A stretch of DNA of 64,000 nt from Chloroflexota bacterium (GTDB taxonomy: Bacteria > Chloroflexota > Anaerolineae > Aggregatilineales > Phototrophicaceae). Both the position numbers and the translations under genes were made by a program. Location of the stretch: NCBI GenBank assembly GCA_020161935.1, contig JAIUNI010000001.1, positions 992,001 to 1,056,000 of the forward strand, in the 5' to 3' direction. Numbering within the stretch: position 1 is the stretch's first letter; every line of letters starts with the position of its first letter. Shown one piece after another: positions 7,741 through 16,212 of the stretch. The notes under the pieces are model-generated. The model had not been told where the DNA came from. It did not search any database and saw nothing but the letters and a program-made list of their open reading frames with translations.

Positions 7741-9360
7741 TTAGCGGCGGCGCTGGGCGATCAGGCTTTGGTAGTAAGTAAAGAGTTCGGTGTCTTGATC
7801 GTCACCCCAGAGCATCGGAACGCGATTAACATGCATACCAAAACCCGATTGACCACTGACAGCCTGTGTAATGCCAACTTCCGTACCGTAATAAATAACA
7901 GGCGGATTGGGGAGGCTCATTTGTAGGGCAGCCGCACGGCGCAGGGCATCTTTGTCGCCACCTGCGGCAAAGAGAAATCGATCCATGTCGTGATTGTCGA
8001 TGAAGCTGGGCATGACAAATTCCGGCGGGAAAGCCTGAGCATGACGCGACCGGAAGCTCTCAAGATCAGTTTCTGACCACAAGCGCTGGGCAAAGGTGCG
8101 CCGGAAAGCATCGCACAAGTGAAAGTCGAGAATACCGTCTAAGCGCCCGATGTAACGCTGCTGCACGTCCGGCGCATCGACCACCTCACCAAAGCAGTAG
8201 CAATCCGCTTTTTCAGCTTTGACGGCGGGCCAGAAGTATGACCAGAAGTCAGGGCCGGGGCCATCGGCGACATCCAGACGGAAGCCATCGACATTAAACT
8301 CCCGCAGCCAAAAACGCGAAACTTCGATCAGCCATTGGCGGGCTGAAGGGTTAGCGACATTCATCTGGGGCATGGAGGCGACACCGAAAAAGCTGCGATA
8401 GCCGACTTCGGAATGATCAAAGGTGAACCAGTCGCGATAGATGCTATCAGGGTTGGTACGCGCGTCTTGAAAATAGGGATGCCGATCTGAAATATGATTG
8501 AGGGCGATGTCGAGAATGACACGCATTCCACGCGCGTGGGCTTCGTTAACGACATGATGAAGGGCTTCGTCGCCACCCAGTCGCGGCTCGACATGCACGT
8601 AGTCAGTCACATCGTAGCCGTGATGGGAGTCACTGGCGAACACAGGACTCAGCCAGATGGTGTTCGCGCCGAGCGCGGCGATGTAATCCAACTTTTCAGC
8701 GACACCCCACAGTGTACCGCCACAAAAACCGTTCAGGTCGTCGGTTTGTAACCACCCATTGCCGTTACCGGGGAAAAAGCGATCCACGAAGATGTGGTAG
8801 ATGACAGTATCCCGCGCCCAACGCGGCGGTTTGAGTGCATCGACCGAGGAGACAAAGGTATGCGGTTTGAAGGGGTCTCCCAAATCAAGATGTTCGGGAA
8901 CGGTTTCACCCCGAAAGAAGGCGCTGGCAGCATATTCACCCGCATCTTTAACCAGCGGCCACTCGGCATAATACTCGCGGCTTTCACCTTCCGCCCAGCC
9001 ACCGATTTGATAACGCAAGTAGCATTTTGATGTTTGAGGAGGCAGCATCACCACCCAACGCTGTTGGTAGCTCCATGACAAGGTATCCCAGACGACACCG
9101 GTCATCTGGAAAGGTGCAGCCGTACCGCTGTAAGCCACGCCTTTATCACCAGCGGGCTGGGTACCGTCAGTGGTGTAATAACAAACGATGTGGTCTAAAT
9201 TGAGGTTCGTACCCACATGGACGGTAAGTATGATCGGTTGGCCGAGCTGCGGGTCACGCGGGGAGATGTCATGGGCGTGGATGATGCCACGATGACTGGC
9301 GCGGTGGCGAATGAGTTTAAGCTGGTCGGTCGCAAGCGTGCCAAAAATGAATTCTTCCAT
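7741..9360 (-). CDS. GH13 alpha-amylase-family glycosidase (maltogenic amylase/neopullulanase-like)
   Basis: This is an alpha-glucan-acting enzyme with an N-terminal beta domain (about residues 1-180) and a GH13 barrel. The four family regions are present: DIALNH, GFRLDVADG with nucleophile Asp363, FGEVVD with acid/base Glu392, and FIDNHD with Asp458. The frame opens at TTG 9372, but the ATG at 9360 sits at good distance from GGAGG and is preferred, giving 539 residues. No signal peptide is seen, so it is probably cytoplasmic, acting on maltodextrins or glycogen. It stops right after LIAQRRR, where relatives normally continue into a beta-sandwich domain C, so that domain is missing. The neighbouring SPT-like gene is upstream on the same strand but is closed by its own terminator. 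Confidence 0.88.
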   Translation of the reverse strand: MEEFIFGTLATDQLKLIRHRASHRGIIHAHDISPRDPQLGQPIILTVHVGTNLNLDHIVCYYTTDGTQPAGDKGVAYSGTAAPFQMTGVVWDTLSWSYQQRWVVMLPPQTSKCYLRYQIGGWAEGESREYYAEWPLVKDAGEYAASAFFRGETVPEHLDLGDPFKPHTFVSSVDALKPPRWARDTVIYHIFVDRFFPGNGNGWLQTDDLNGFCGGTLWGVAEKLDYIAALGANTIWLSPVFASDSHHGYDVTDYVHVEPRLGGDEALHHVVNEAHARGMRVILDIALNHISDRHPYFQDARTNPDSIYRDWFTFDHSEVGYRSFFGVASMPQMNVANPSARQWLIEVSRFWLREFNVDGFRLDVADGPGPDFWSYFWPAVKAEKADCYCFGEVVDAPDVQQRYIGRLDGILDFHLCDAFRRTFAQRLWSETDLESFRSRHAQAFPPEFVMPSFIDNHDMDRFLFAAGGDKDALRRAAALQMSLPNPPVIYYGTEVGITQAVSGQSGFGMHVNRVPMLWGDDQDTELFTYYQSLIAQRRR

Positions 9361-9401
9361 CATCCCCTCCAACAGGGCGTTTTATAAAGGCGAGCAAACA
9401 A

Positions 9402-9425
9402 AAGGACACTCGGTTGAGTGTCCTT
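9402..9425 (-). terminator. Intrinsic terminator of the AOS/SPT-like gene
   Basis: A perfect 10-bp stem (9402-9411 with 9416-9425, loop GGTT) lies 22 bases past the minus-strand stop at 9448. On the minus strand it is followed by TTGTTTG. Confidence 0.85.
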
Positions 9426-9447
9426 CAGCTTACAGATTATCGAGTCA

Positions 9448-10668
9448 TTATTTGATCGCAGCCATTTCGGGCTTGGTCGGAATGAAGTCCAGACGTTCGC
9501 CCACAACCTTAAAGGCGTGTAGGGCGCGATCCAGGTGTTCTTTACGGTGCGTGGCGGTATAGCTGGTGCGAAGCAACCCACCCTTAGGCGGTGTGGCTGG
9601 CGGCACGACTGGATTGGTGTAAACACCTTCTTCGATCAGTGCGTTCCACGCAAGGCCGACACGGAAGTCTTCGCCCAACACGACCGGAATAATGGGCGTG
9701 TTGCTGGTGGCGGTGTTGTAACCGAGTTCGTTGAAGCCTTTACGCATATACTCGGCGTTATCCCACAAGTTCTTGACGTGTTCCGGTTCGCTTTCGATGA
9801 TGTCGAGGGCGGCGAGAACGGCAGCCGTTTGCGGCGCGGGCAAAGCAGCCGAGAAGATGAGCGAACGGGCTTTATGCTGAATGTAGTAGATGGCCTCGGC
9901 ACTACCGGCGATAAACCCACCGATGGAGGCGAAGCTCTTGCTGAACGTCCCCATGAGCAGATCGACCTGATCGGTCATGCCGAAGTGTTCAGGTGTACCG
10001 CGACCTTCACCGGTTACACCGATACCATGTGCATCATCAACCATGATCCGCGCACCATATTTCTTGCAGAGCGCGACAATTTCCGGCAGCGGGGCAATAT
10101 CGCCACCCATGCTGTAAACGCCGTCGATGATGACGAGCTTACCAGCTTGTTCAGGCACCTTAGCGAGAATGGTTTCGAGGCTGTCGAGGCTGTTGTGGCG
10201 GAAGCGCTTCATCTCGCCACGCGACATGGTTGCACCATCGACAATGCTGGCGTGATCGTCCTTGTCGAGGATGACGTAATCACCCTCCCCTATCAGCGCG
10301 GTAATCGCACCGACATTGCTCTGATAGCCGGTTGAGAACACAACCGCAGCTTCCATGTTTACAAACTTGGCAAGGCGGCGTTCGAGTTCGAGATGCAATT
10401 CGAGTGTTCCGTTTAAGAAGCGCGAACCAGTGACGCTGGTGCCATAGCGGTTGATGGCATCAATCGCGGCTTGGCGAACGCGCGGGTCGGTCGTGAGGCC
10501 GAGGTAGTTATTGGAGCCGAGCATGACCACTTCTTTACCTTCAAACGTGGCAGTAACGCCTTCAGAGTGGCTCAAAGCCCGGAAGTACGGATACATACCA
10601 ATTTCAGTGGCTTCTTTGGCGCGCTTGATGAGTTCATCACCGCGCATTTTATCGAATAAATCAGCCAT
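9448..10668 (-). CDS. PLP-dependent alpha-oxoamine synthase, serine palmitoyltransferase-like
   Basis: The 406-residue protein belongs to the alpha-oxoamine synthases, which condense an amino acid with an acyl-CoA (KBL, BioF, HemA, SPT). The PLP lysine is in GTFSKSFASIGG (Lys244). DDAHG lies ahead of it, and SNNYLGL, GSRFLNGTLELH and DHASIVDG are clear. The N-terminal phrase YPYFRALS and the GSRFLNGT segment look most like bacterial serine palmitoyltransferases of the Bacteroidetes type, but 2-amino-3-ketobutyrate CoA ligase or AON synthase cannot be ruled out. ATG at 10668 follows AAGGGG. It has its own promoter (10702-10730) and terminator, so it is monocistronic. There are no bio or tdh genes nearby. 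Confidence 0.85.
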   Translation of the reverse strand: MADLFDKMRGDELIKRAKEATEIGMYPYFRALSHSEGVTATFEGKEVVMLGSNNYLGLTTDPRVRQAAIDAINRYGTSVTGSRFLNGTLELHLELERRLAKFVNMEAAVVFSTGYQSNVGAITALIGEGDYVILDKDDHASIVDGATMSRGEMKRFRHNSLDSLETILAKVPEQAGKLVIIDGVYSMGGDIAPLPEIVALCKKYGARIMVDDAHGIGVTGEGRGTPEHFGMTDQVDLLMGTFSKSFASIGGFIAGSAEAIYYIQHKARSLIFSAALPAPQTAAVLAALDIIESEPEHVKNLWDNAEYMRKGFNELGYNTATSNTPIIPVVLGEDFRVGLAWNALIEEGVYTNPVVPPATPPKGGLLRTSYTATHRKEHLDRALHAFKVVGERLDFIPTKPEMAAIK

Positions 10669-10701
10669 TCAAATCCCCTTGTGAAACCTGTAACAATTAC
10701 C

Positions 10702-10730
10702 AGTGTAGTCTAATGTTGACTTGTTGTAAA
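10702..10730 (-). promoter_or_regulatory. Sigma70-type promoter for the AOS/SPT-like gene
   Basis: On the minus strand TTTACA (10725-10730), a 17-base spacer and TACACT (10702-10707) lie 34 bases before the start codon. The match is 5/6 at -35 and 4/6 at -10. Confidence 0.6.
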
Positions 10731-10928
10731 TGCGATAACACTTCACCAGCGAAGTGGATATGATTATCACGAATAGCGAAGGAAAAATTTTACAACGTTT
10801 TGAATGATTCGCAAAATTGTAAGCGATTAATCGGGATCAATTGGCACAGGGGTTAGACTTGCACATTGCGGTCACGGTGGGTTAAAATCAACGTTAATTA
10901 GTGAAATCAATCTGATGTGGAGAGAAAT

Positions 10929-11162
10929 ATGTCATCGCTGAACGTCAGGCGTTTAATTGTATGGGTTGTTTCGTTCATTTTGGGGTTTGTCCTTACCTAT
11001 TTGCTGGTGACGGTGGGCTTCCCGCTGGTTAAGCCTGAGTCGGCTGGTATTACCCTCGCTAAGTACGGCTTCGGTTACTTCATTGTGACCTATCTGCCGA
11101 TTGTGCTGATTTGCGTGACGTGGCTGGACGCATTCATGGGTACGAAGATTCTGCCGGACTAA
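10929..11162 (+). CDS. Small two-helix membrane protein, unknown function
   Basis: I do not recognise this 77-residue protein. It has a short basic N-terminus (SSLNVRRL), one helix around residues 8-30 (IVWVVSFILGFVLTYLLVTV), a loop with KPESAG, and a second helix around 45-68, ending in a short polar tail. ATG at 10929 is preceded by GGAGA at good spacing. A GTG at 10917 would add four residues but overlaps that ribosome site. The gene stands alone between a divergent PLP enzyme and a strong terminator, so it is expressed on its own. Confidence 0.7.
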   Translation: MSSLNVRRLIVWVVSFILGFVLTYLLVTVGFPLVKPESAGITLAKYGFGYFIVTYLPIVLICVTWLDAFMGTKILPD

Positions 11163-11191
11163 AACTGAATTCCTGAAACCTGCATTTAAAG

Positions 11192-11224
11192 ATCCGCTGA
11201 CGACTGCCAGCGGATTTTTGTTTT
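11192..11224. terminator. Strong bidirectional terminator
   Basis: ATCCGCTG (11192-11199) pairs perfectly with CAGCGGAT (11208-11215), followed by TTTTGTTTT. It separates the small membrane protein from the convergent deacetylase, whose stop codon lies in the T-tract. The ATTTTTGTTTT tail recurs at 16555 and 20266. Confidence 0.9.
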
Positions 11225-12002
11225 AGGGACTACGCAGCACGGAAGCGAGGGCGGCAACGCTCATATTGCCGAGGACGCGCACACGCGGGAGGTGCAGGCG
11301 GCCTGAGGTGGTTTGCAGGTCACCGCTGGCGGTCGAAACGGCAATGTCTATGTTAAGTTCGTCGGCAACGGTAAGGACGGCGGGGTCATAGTGACCAACG
11401 GGATATGAGAACATTCGCGGGATGCGACCCGTGAAGGCGGTGAGGCTTTCGATACTGCCTTTCATCTGATAGATCAGGAAATCATGGTCACGCTCACGTA
11501 AATCGACATGATCTTTGGTGTGCGGTTCCATACTCATTCCCGCGTCGGACATCTCTTTAATCTGCGCCCATGAGATGTAGGCGGGGTCTTTCGCATCCGC
11601 GCGGGCGGTAATGATGAAGAACGTACCTGTAAAGCCATACTGCCTAAGGATCGGGAATACGTTGGTATAGGCATCAATGTAGCCATCATCCAAGGTAAGC
11701 ACGATGGGTTTTGGGGGCAACGGCACACCGATGGTCAAGGCGGCATTGAGTTCATAGAGCGAGATGGGCGTGAAACCCGCGTCACTTAGGTACTGCATGT
11801 GGGCGTGAAAAAGCGGTGGGACAACGGTTAGCCCTTTACGGATGTCGTCGGCATCGGCGGGTAGCTCGCTGACGTAGTGGTACATCAGGATCGGCACACG
11901 TATACGGCGCAGTGTCCCATCCCACGCGGGGTCAGCAGTGGTAGCCGTCGTTGATGATGAAAAGGCTAATAGCACGATAAGGACAAGTAGAAACTTGGGC
12001 AT
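11223..12002 (-). CDS. Secreted polysaccharide deacetylase (NodB/CE4 family)
   Basis: The 259-residue protein starts with a signal peptide (KFLLVLIVLLAFSSSTTAT) and continues into a NodB domain: PILMYHYVSE, the metal/base motif VLTLDDGYIDAYTNVFPIL, GFTGTFFI, and the metal histidines in EPHTKDHVDL, followed by FSYPVGHYD. Such enzymes remove N- or O-acetyl groups from peptidoglycan or other surface glycans outside the cytoplasmic membrane. The start ATG is at 12002. It has no co-directional neighbour within 500 bases and converges on a small membrane protein. Which glycan it trims cannot be read from the sequence. Confidence 0.87.
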   Translation of the reverse strand: MPKFLLVLIVLLAFSSSTTATTADPAWDGTLRRIRVPILMYHYVSELPADADDIRKGLTVVPPLFHAHMQYLSDAGFTPISLYELNAALTIGVPLPPKPIVLTLDDGYIDAYTNVFPILRQYGFTGTFFIITARADAKDPAYISWAQIKEMSDAGMSMEPHTKDHVDLRERDHDFLIYQMKGSIESLTAFTGRIPRMFSYPVGHYDPAVLTVADELNIDIAVSTASGDLQTTSGRLHLPRVRVLGNMSVAALASVLRSP

Positions 12003-12223
12003 AAGCGAAGGCTGTTAATCAAGCTAATGTACACATTGTCGATCAACTGAACCGTAATTACCAGCCATCATTTGGAAAGCGCCCGACAAGCGTAGGCTGC
12101 TATCAATTGCTATCGAGAATATGAGTAAACGCAGAGTGATTGTGCTGTTTTTCACCAACTTGATAGCTTTTGAAAGCAAGTGACTGCTAGATTAGGGCTA
12201 AATCCGCAGCACGAGTTGACTTC

Positions 12224-13513
12224 ATGACACCATCATCACGACTTTCCGGCTTTTACAAACGCACACTCCAAGAGCGCAGACAAACCATTGGCGACTGGGC
12301 AACCCTGACACCAGAGGAATTACAGGTGTTGGAAGGCGGCAGCGGCCTAAGCGCCGAACAAGCCGACCACATGGTTGAGAACGCCATTGGAACGTATGCC
12401 CTACCCCTTGGCATCGCAACCAACTTCACAATTAACGGAACGGATCGCTTAATACCAATGGTGGTTGAAGAACCGTCCGTCGTGGCGGCGGTGAGCAACG
12501 CAGCGCGATTGTTCCGCGAGGGCGGCGGCTTTACCACGTCGAGCGATGAGCCAATTATGATCGGGCAAATTCAGGTGCTGGACTTGACCGATTTAGAGGC
12601 TGCCAAGCAAGTGATCTTGGACAACAAAGCGCTGCTGATGGCGGAAGCGGATAAGGTCGGTGGGAGCATCGTCAAGCACGGCGGCGGTGCGCGGGATATT
12701 GAAGTGCGGACGTTTGAAAGCACGAGTATCGGCAAGATGCTGGTGATTCACCTGCTTTACGACACGCGAGACGCTATGGGGGCGAACGCCATTAACACGG
12801 CGGTTGAACACCTTGCGCCGCACGTGGAAAGCCTAACGGGCGGACGGGTGAACCTGCGTATCCTGAGCAACCTTTCCGACCAGCGTAAGGCAAAGGCGAG
12901 CGGCATGATTCCGGCGGCGCAACTGGCGACCGAGACGATTAGTGGGGCGGAAGCGGTCGATGCGATTGTCGAGGCAGGGGTGTTCGCGGAAGTTGACCCG
13001 TACCGCGCCACGACGCATAACAAGGGCATCATGAACGGGATTGATGCGGTGATTATCGCGACTGGCAATGATTGGCGGGCGATTGAAGCTGGCGCACATG
13101 CCTATGCCGCACGAAACGGCCAATACAGCAGCATGAGCCGGTGGTGGAAGGACGAAGACGGAAACCTCCGTGGTTCGCTTGAGCTACCGATGGCGCTCGG
13201 CACGGTGGGCGGGGCAACGCGCGTACATCCGGCGGCGGGGATCGCGCTCAAGATTTTAGGCACGAAGTCAGCACGGGAACTTGCCGAAATCTCGCTGGCG
13301 GTAGGATTAGCACAGAATCTCGCCGCGATTAAGGCGCTGGCGACCGATGGCATCCAACGGGGGCATATGCGGATGCATGCGCGGCAGTTGGCTGTGGCGG
13401 CGGGAGCCAGCCACGAAATGGTTAACTCGGTGGTACAAGCCATGCTCAAAGAAGGTAATATTCGCCTCGAACGTGCTAAGGCGATAGTAGCTGAACTCGA
13501 CGCAAAACATTAA
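12224..13513 (+). CDS. mvaA: HMG-CoA reductase, class II type
   Basis: The enzyme reduces 3-hydroxy-3-methylglutaryl-CoA to mevalonate. The 429-residue length and segments ENAIGTYALPLGIATNF, VEEPSVVAAVSNAAR, DAMGANAINTAVE, GTVGGATRVHPAA and RGHMRMHARQLAV with its catalytic His are those of class II (bacterial, Pseudomonas mevalonii-like) reductases. It heads a same-direction run with HMG-CoA synthase, thiolase and a split DUF35 protein, which together make the upper mevalonate pathway. That context favours a biosynthetic role over mevalonate degradation. It is followed by a 102-base gap. A possible extended -10 (TGCTAGATT, 12185-12193) precedes it. Confidence 0.93.
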   Translation: MTPSSRLSGFYKRTLQERRQTIGDWATLTPEELQVLEGGSGLSAEQADHMVENAIGTYALPLGIATNFTINGTDRLIPMVVEEPSVVAAVSNAARLFREGGGFTTSSDEPIMIGQIQVLDLTDLEAAKQVILDNKALLMAEADKVGGSIVKHGGGARDIEVRTFESTSIGKMLVIHLLYDTRDAMGANAINTAVEHLAPHVESLTGGRVNLRILSNLSDQRKAKASGMIPAAQLATETISGAEAVDAIVEAGVFAEVDPYRATTHNKGIMNGIDAVIIATGNDWRAIEAGAHAYAARNGQYSSMSRWWKDEDGNLRGSLELPMALGTVGGATRVHPAAGIALKILGTKSARELAEISLAVGLAQNLAAIKALATDGIQRGHMRMHARQLAVAAGASHEMVNSVVQAMLKEGNIRLERAKAIVAELDAKH

Positions 13514-13615
13514 AGCAAATATCCAATTGGGAATATATATTCTTAGGAATTTGTTTTTGCCACGTAAATGCATTATGACCTATGCTAATTAGAGAGAAAT
13601 GATTAGGAAAAGCCA

Positions 13616-14701
13616 ATGATCGTAAACGGTAGTACACCTATAAATTCATCGAATATCATGCGACCTGACCGTGAGGTTGGTATCGTCGGCTATGGCGCTT
13701 ATGTACCGCGTTACCGGCTGCCGGGGGCGGAAGTCGCCCGCGTGTGGACAAACAGCCTCGGTGGCAGCCCAATTACCGAAAAAGCGGTGGCAGGGTTAGA
13801 CGAAGATGTCACCACAATGTCGATTGAAGCGGCGCGGAATGCGCTTGCACGTGGCAAGATCAACCCGCAGCTTATCCGTGCAGTGTGGGTCGGCAGTGAG
13901 AGCCATCCGTACGCAGTGAAGCCGACGAGTACAATTGTGGCGGAAAGCATCGGCACCTCGCCGAATATTCAGGCAGCAGATTGGGAATTTGCCTGTAAAG
14001 CGGGTACCGAAGCGGTGCAAGCATCAATCGGCATGATCGGCAGCGGCATGGTGGCGTATACCCTGAGCATCGGTATGGATACGGCACAGGGTCGGCCGGG
14101 GGATGCGTTGGAATATACGGCGGCATCCGGCGGAGCGGCATTCTTGCTTGGGCCAGCCGATGAAGCCTGTGCGGTATATCAAGGCAGCTACAGTTACGTG
14201 ACCGATACACCGGACTTTTGGCGGCGGTCGGGGGAACATTACCCCAGCCACGGCGACCGCTTCACGGGCGAACCAGCTTACTTCGCGCATGTTACCTCGG
14301 CGGCAGAAGCGCTAATGGACATGATGGGAACGAAAGCAAGTGACTATACCTACGTGGTATTCCACCAGCCGAACGTCAAATTCCCCAGTCGCGCGGCAGA
14401 GATGCTGGGTTTTACGGCTGAACAAATTAAGTTTGGTTTGCTGGCTGGCGAAGTCGGTAACGTTTATTCCGGGTCGTGCATGTTAGGACTGACGGCGACA
14501 TTGGATGAGGCCAAAGCGGGTGACCGCATCCTCATGGTGAGCTACGGCAGCGGCGCAGGTTCGGATGCTTTTGACCTGCGCGTGACCGAGCGAATTGATG
14601 AAGTGAAGGGGCGAGCGCCTAGCACACGGGATTATATTCGCCGCCGGACTGTTATCGACTATGCGACATACTGCCGTTACCGCGGCAAGTTGAAGGAATA
14701 A
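13616..14701 (+). CDS. HMG-CoA synthase, archaeal type
   Basis: This enzyme joins acetyl-CoA and acetoacetyl-CoA to give HMG-CoA. The 361-residue protein follows the short archaeal-type family: [16 protein letters not shown], the [14 protein letters not shown] segment, the active-site Cys in [13 protein letters not shown], the catalytic His in YVVFHQPN, and the closing [18 protein letters not shown] at 13616 follows AGGAAAAG. A second Met 14 codons later ([13 protein letters not shown]) is a possible alternative start. The thiolase gene begins three to six bases after its stop, which in archaea mirrors a channelled thiolase/HMGCS/DUF35 complex. Confidence 0.92.
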   Translation: MIVNGSTPINSSNIMRPDREVGIVGYGAYVPRYRLPGAEVARVWTNSLGGSPITEKAVAGLDEDVTTMSIEAARNALARGKINPQLIRAVWVGSESHPYAVKPTSTIVAESIGTSPNIQAADWEFACKAGTEAVQASIGMIGSGMVAYTLSIGMDTAQGRPGDALEYTAASGGAAFLLGPADEACAVYQGSYSYVTDTPDFWRRSGEHYPSHGDRFTGEPAYFAHVTSAAEALMDMMGTKASDYTYVVFHQPNVKFPSRAAEMLGFTAEQIKFGLLAGEVGNVYSGSCMLGLTATLDEAKAGDRILMVSYGSGAGSDAFDLRVTERIDEVKGRAPSTRDYIRRRTVIDYATYCRYRGKLKE

Positions 14702-14707
14702 GACGTG

Positions 14708-15859
14708 ATGCGTGACGTAGCAATTATTGGCGTTGGACAGACCGTCGTCGGTGAGCATTGGGACAGCAGTTTACGGATGCTGGCGACGGAAGCTGTGTAT
14801 CTGGCCATGGAAGACGCGGGTTTAGAACAGGTTGATGCGCTATATGTGGGTAACGCTTACGGCGGGACGGTGAGCAGCCAAACCCAGCTCGGCGCGTTGA
14901 TCGCGGATTATGCAGGGTTGAACACGATTGAAGCCTATACGACCGAGGCAGCGGAAGCATCCGGTGGCGCGGCTTTGCGAACGGCATACCTCGCGGTGGC
15001 ATCCGGCGCGGTCGAAACGGCATTGGTCGTAGGGGTCGAAAAATCGACCGACATGCTGGCGAGCGCCCGTGTGCAAGCGCGTAACGTTAGCCTCGACGCG
15101 GATTATGAGACGGCGCATGGGGCGACCTTAACGGCGTTGGCTGCTTTACTGATGCGACGGTATATGCACGAGTACAGCATAGACCTGAATGCCTTTGAAG
15201 GCTTTAGCATCAACGCCCACGCGAACGGTGGAACTAATGAAAAGGCGATGTTCCATAACAGCATTAAACCGGGTCGTTTTGCAAAAGCGCCGATGGTATC
15301 GGATCCGGTGAACTTGTTTGACAGCGCCCCGGACGGCGATGGTGCGGCAGCGGTAATCTTGACCAGTTTGAACCGATCCGCAGATATGGTTCCGCAACCA
15401 GTACGAATCACAGGCAGCGCGGCGGCCACGGATACACTCACCCTGCATGACCGGAGTGACCTGCTCTACTTGAAAGCCGCGAACATCTCGGCGCACAAGG
15501 CATACGCACGGGCGGGCATTCAGGCTTCGGACGTTGACCTATTTGAACTGCATGATGCATTCACCGTGCTGAGTGCTATGACTCTGGAGGCAACCGGATT
15601 TGCGGAACGCGGCGAAGGTTGGAAACTGGCACAAAGCGGCGCAATCGGTTTGGGCGGTTCACTTCCAATCAGCACATTTGGAGGGTTGAAAGCGCGTGGC
15701 AACCCTGCGGGGGCAAGCGGTGTTTACCAAGCAGTAGAAGCTTGTTTACAACTACGCGGCAAAGCTGGTAAGAACCAAGTCGCGAACGCTAAAACAGCTC
15801 TCATCCAGAATTTAGGCGGCTTGGGCAGCAGCGCATTTACGCATATTTTACAGGTTTGA
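14708..15859 (+). CDS. Acetyl-CoA C-acetyltransferase (archaeal-type thiolase)
   Basis: Thiolase condenses two acetyl-CoA to acetoacetyl-CoA, the substrate of the preceding HMG-CoA synthase. The 383-residue protein starts RDVAIIGVGQTVVGEHW and has the archaeal/SCP-x-like signature TEAAEASGGAALRTAYLAVASG in place of the usual Cys loop, plus ELHDAFTVL and the C-terminal GGLKARGNPAGASG. The classical nucleophilic Cys is not obvious. A Ser or Ala (TEAAEASG) stands where CxSG is expected, worth noting although this subgroup varies there. GTG 14705 or ATG 14708 could start it. Close spacing to HMGCS points to one transcript. Confidence 0.85.
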   Translation: MRDVAIIGVGQTVVGEHWDSSLRMLATEAVYLAMEDAGLEQVDALYVGNAYGGTVSSQTQLGALIADYAGLNTIEAYTTEAAEASGGAALRTAYLAVASGAVETALVVGVEKSTDMLASARVQARNVSLDADYETAHGATLTALAALLMRRYMHEYSIDLNAFEGFSINAHANGGTNEKAMFHNSIKPGRFAKAPMVSDPVNLFDSAPDGDGAAAVILTSLNRSADMVPQPVRITGSAAATDTLTLHDRSDLLYLKAANISAHKAYARAGIQASDVDLFELHDAFTVLSAMTLEATGFAERGEGWKLAQSGAIGLGGSLPISTFGGLKARGNPAGASGVYQAVEACLQLRGKAGKNQVANAKTALIQNLGGLGSSAFTHILQV

Positions 15860-15868
15860 AGTTTGTAA

Positions 15869-15892
15869 ATTGAGGGAGAAAAGACTCTCAAT
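15869..15892 (+). promoter_or_regulatory. Stem-loop between thiolase and the split DUF35 genes
   Basis: ATTGAGGG (15869-15876) pairs with CTCTCAAT (15885-15892) with one G-U pair. There is no T-run after it, so it may be an mRNA processing or stability element. The leader before the next gene is 168 bases long. Confidence 0.35.
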
Positions 15893-16027
15893 TCCTATCA
15901 ATAGATGACTTGTGATAGCTCTCACAAGCGATTTGATAGATTTTGATAGGCAGCTCAATGTACGATGGTGAAAGTTTCGTGCAAAAATGCACAATATCGA
16001 AGATAGACTCTGAGGAGTGACACGAAC

Positions 16028-16204
16028 ATGCAAATCTCAAGACACTGGAGACTGAACTCACAACGCTATCGTTTGCAAGGTGTGCGTTACGAAAATGGTG
16101 AGATGAGCTTGCAAAACCGCCCTGCTCCGGCCAATATTAAAGAAGAAATCGTGAAGGCTGAAAACAGCGACACGAATAAGAAGCTCTTGAAGGCTGCTAG
16201 CTAG
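16028..16204 (+). CDS. Small protein resembling the DUF35 zinc-ribbon half, with all cysteines lost
   Basis: ATG 16028 follows GAGGAG at 16012-16017 and a 58-codon frame ends with TAG at 16202. The start ISRHWRLNSQRYRLQGVRYENGE matches the N-terminal helix and rubredoxin-like ribbon of DUF35/ChsH2 proteins (pattern: RxWR..RYRLxGxxCxxCGE....RPxCPxC). Here the cysteines are replaced (RYENGEMS, RPAPANI), so no zinc ribbon can form. The OB-fold half of the same family is encoded by the next gene, eight bases downstream in another frame. In archaea DUF35 bridges thiolase and HMG-CoA synthase, and both lie just upstream. The tail is Lys/Glu-rich and unlike the family linker. Confidence 0.75.
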   Translation: MQISRHWRLNSQRYRLQGVRYENGEMSLQNRPAPANIKEEIVKAENSDTNKKLLKAAS

Positions 16205-16212
16205 GACTACAT

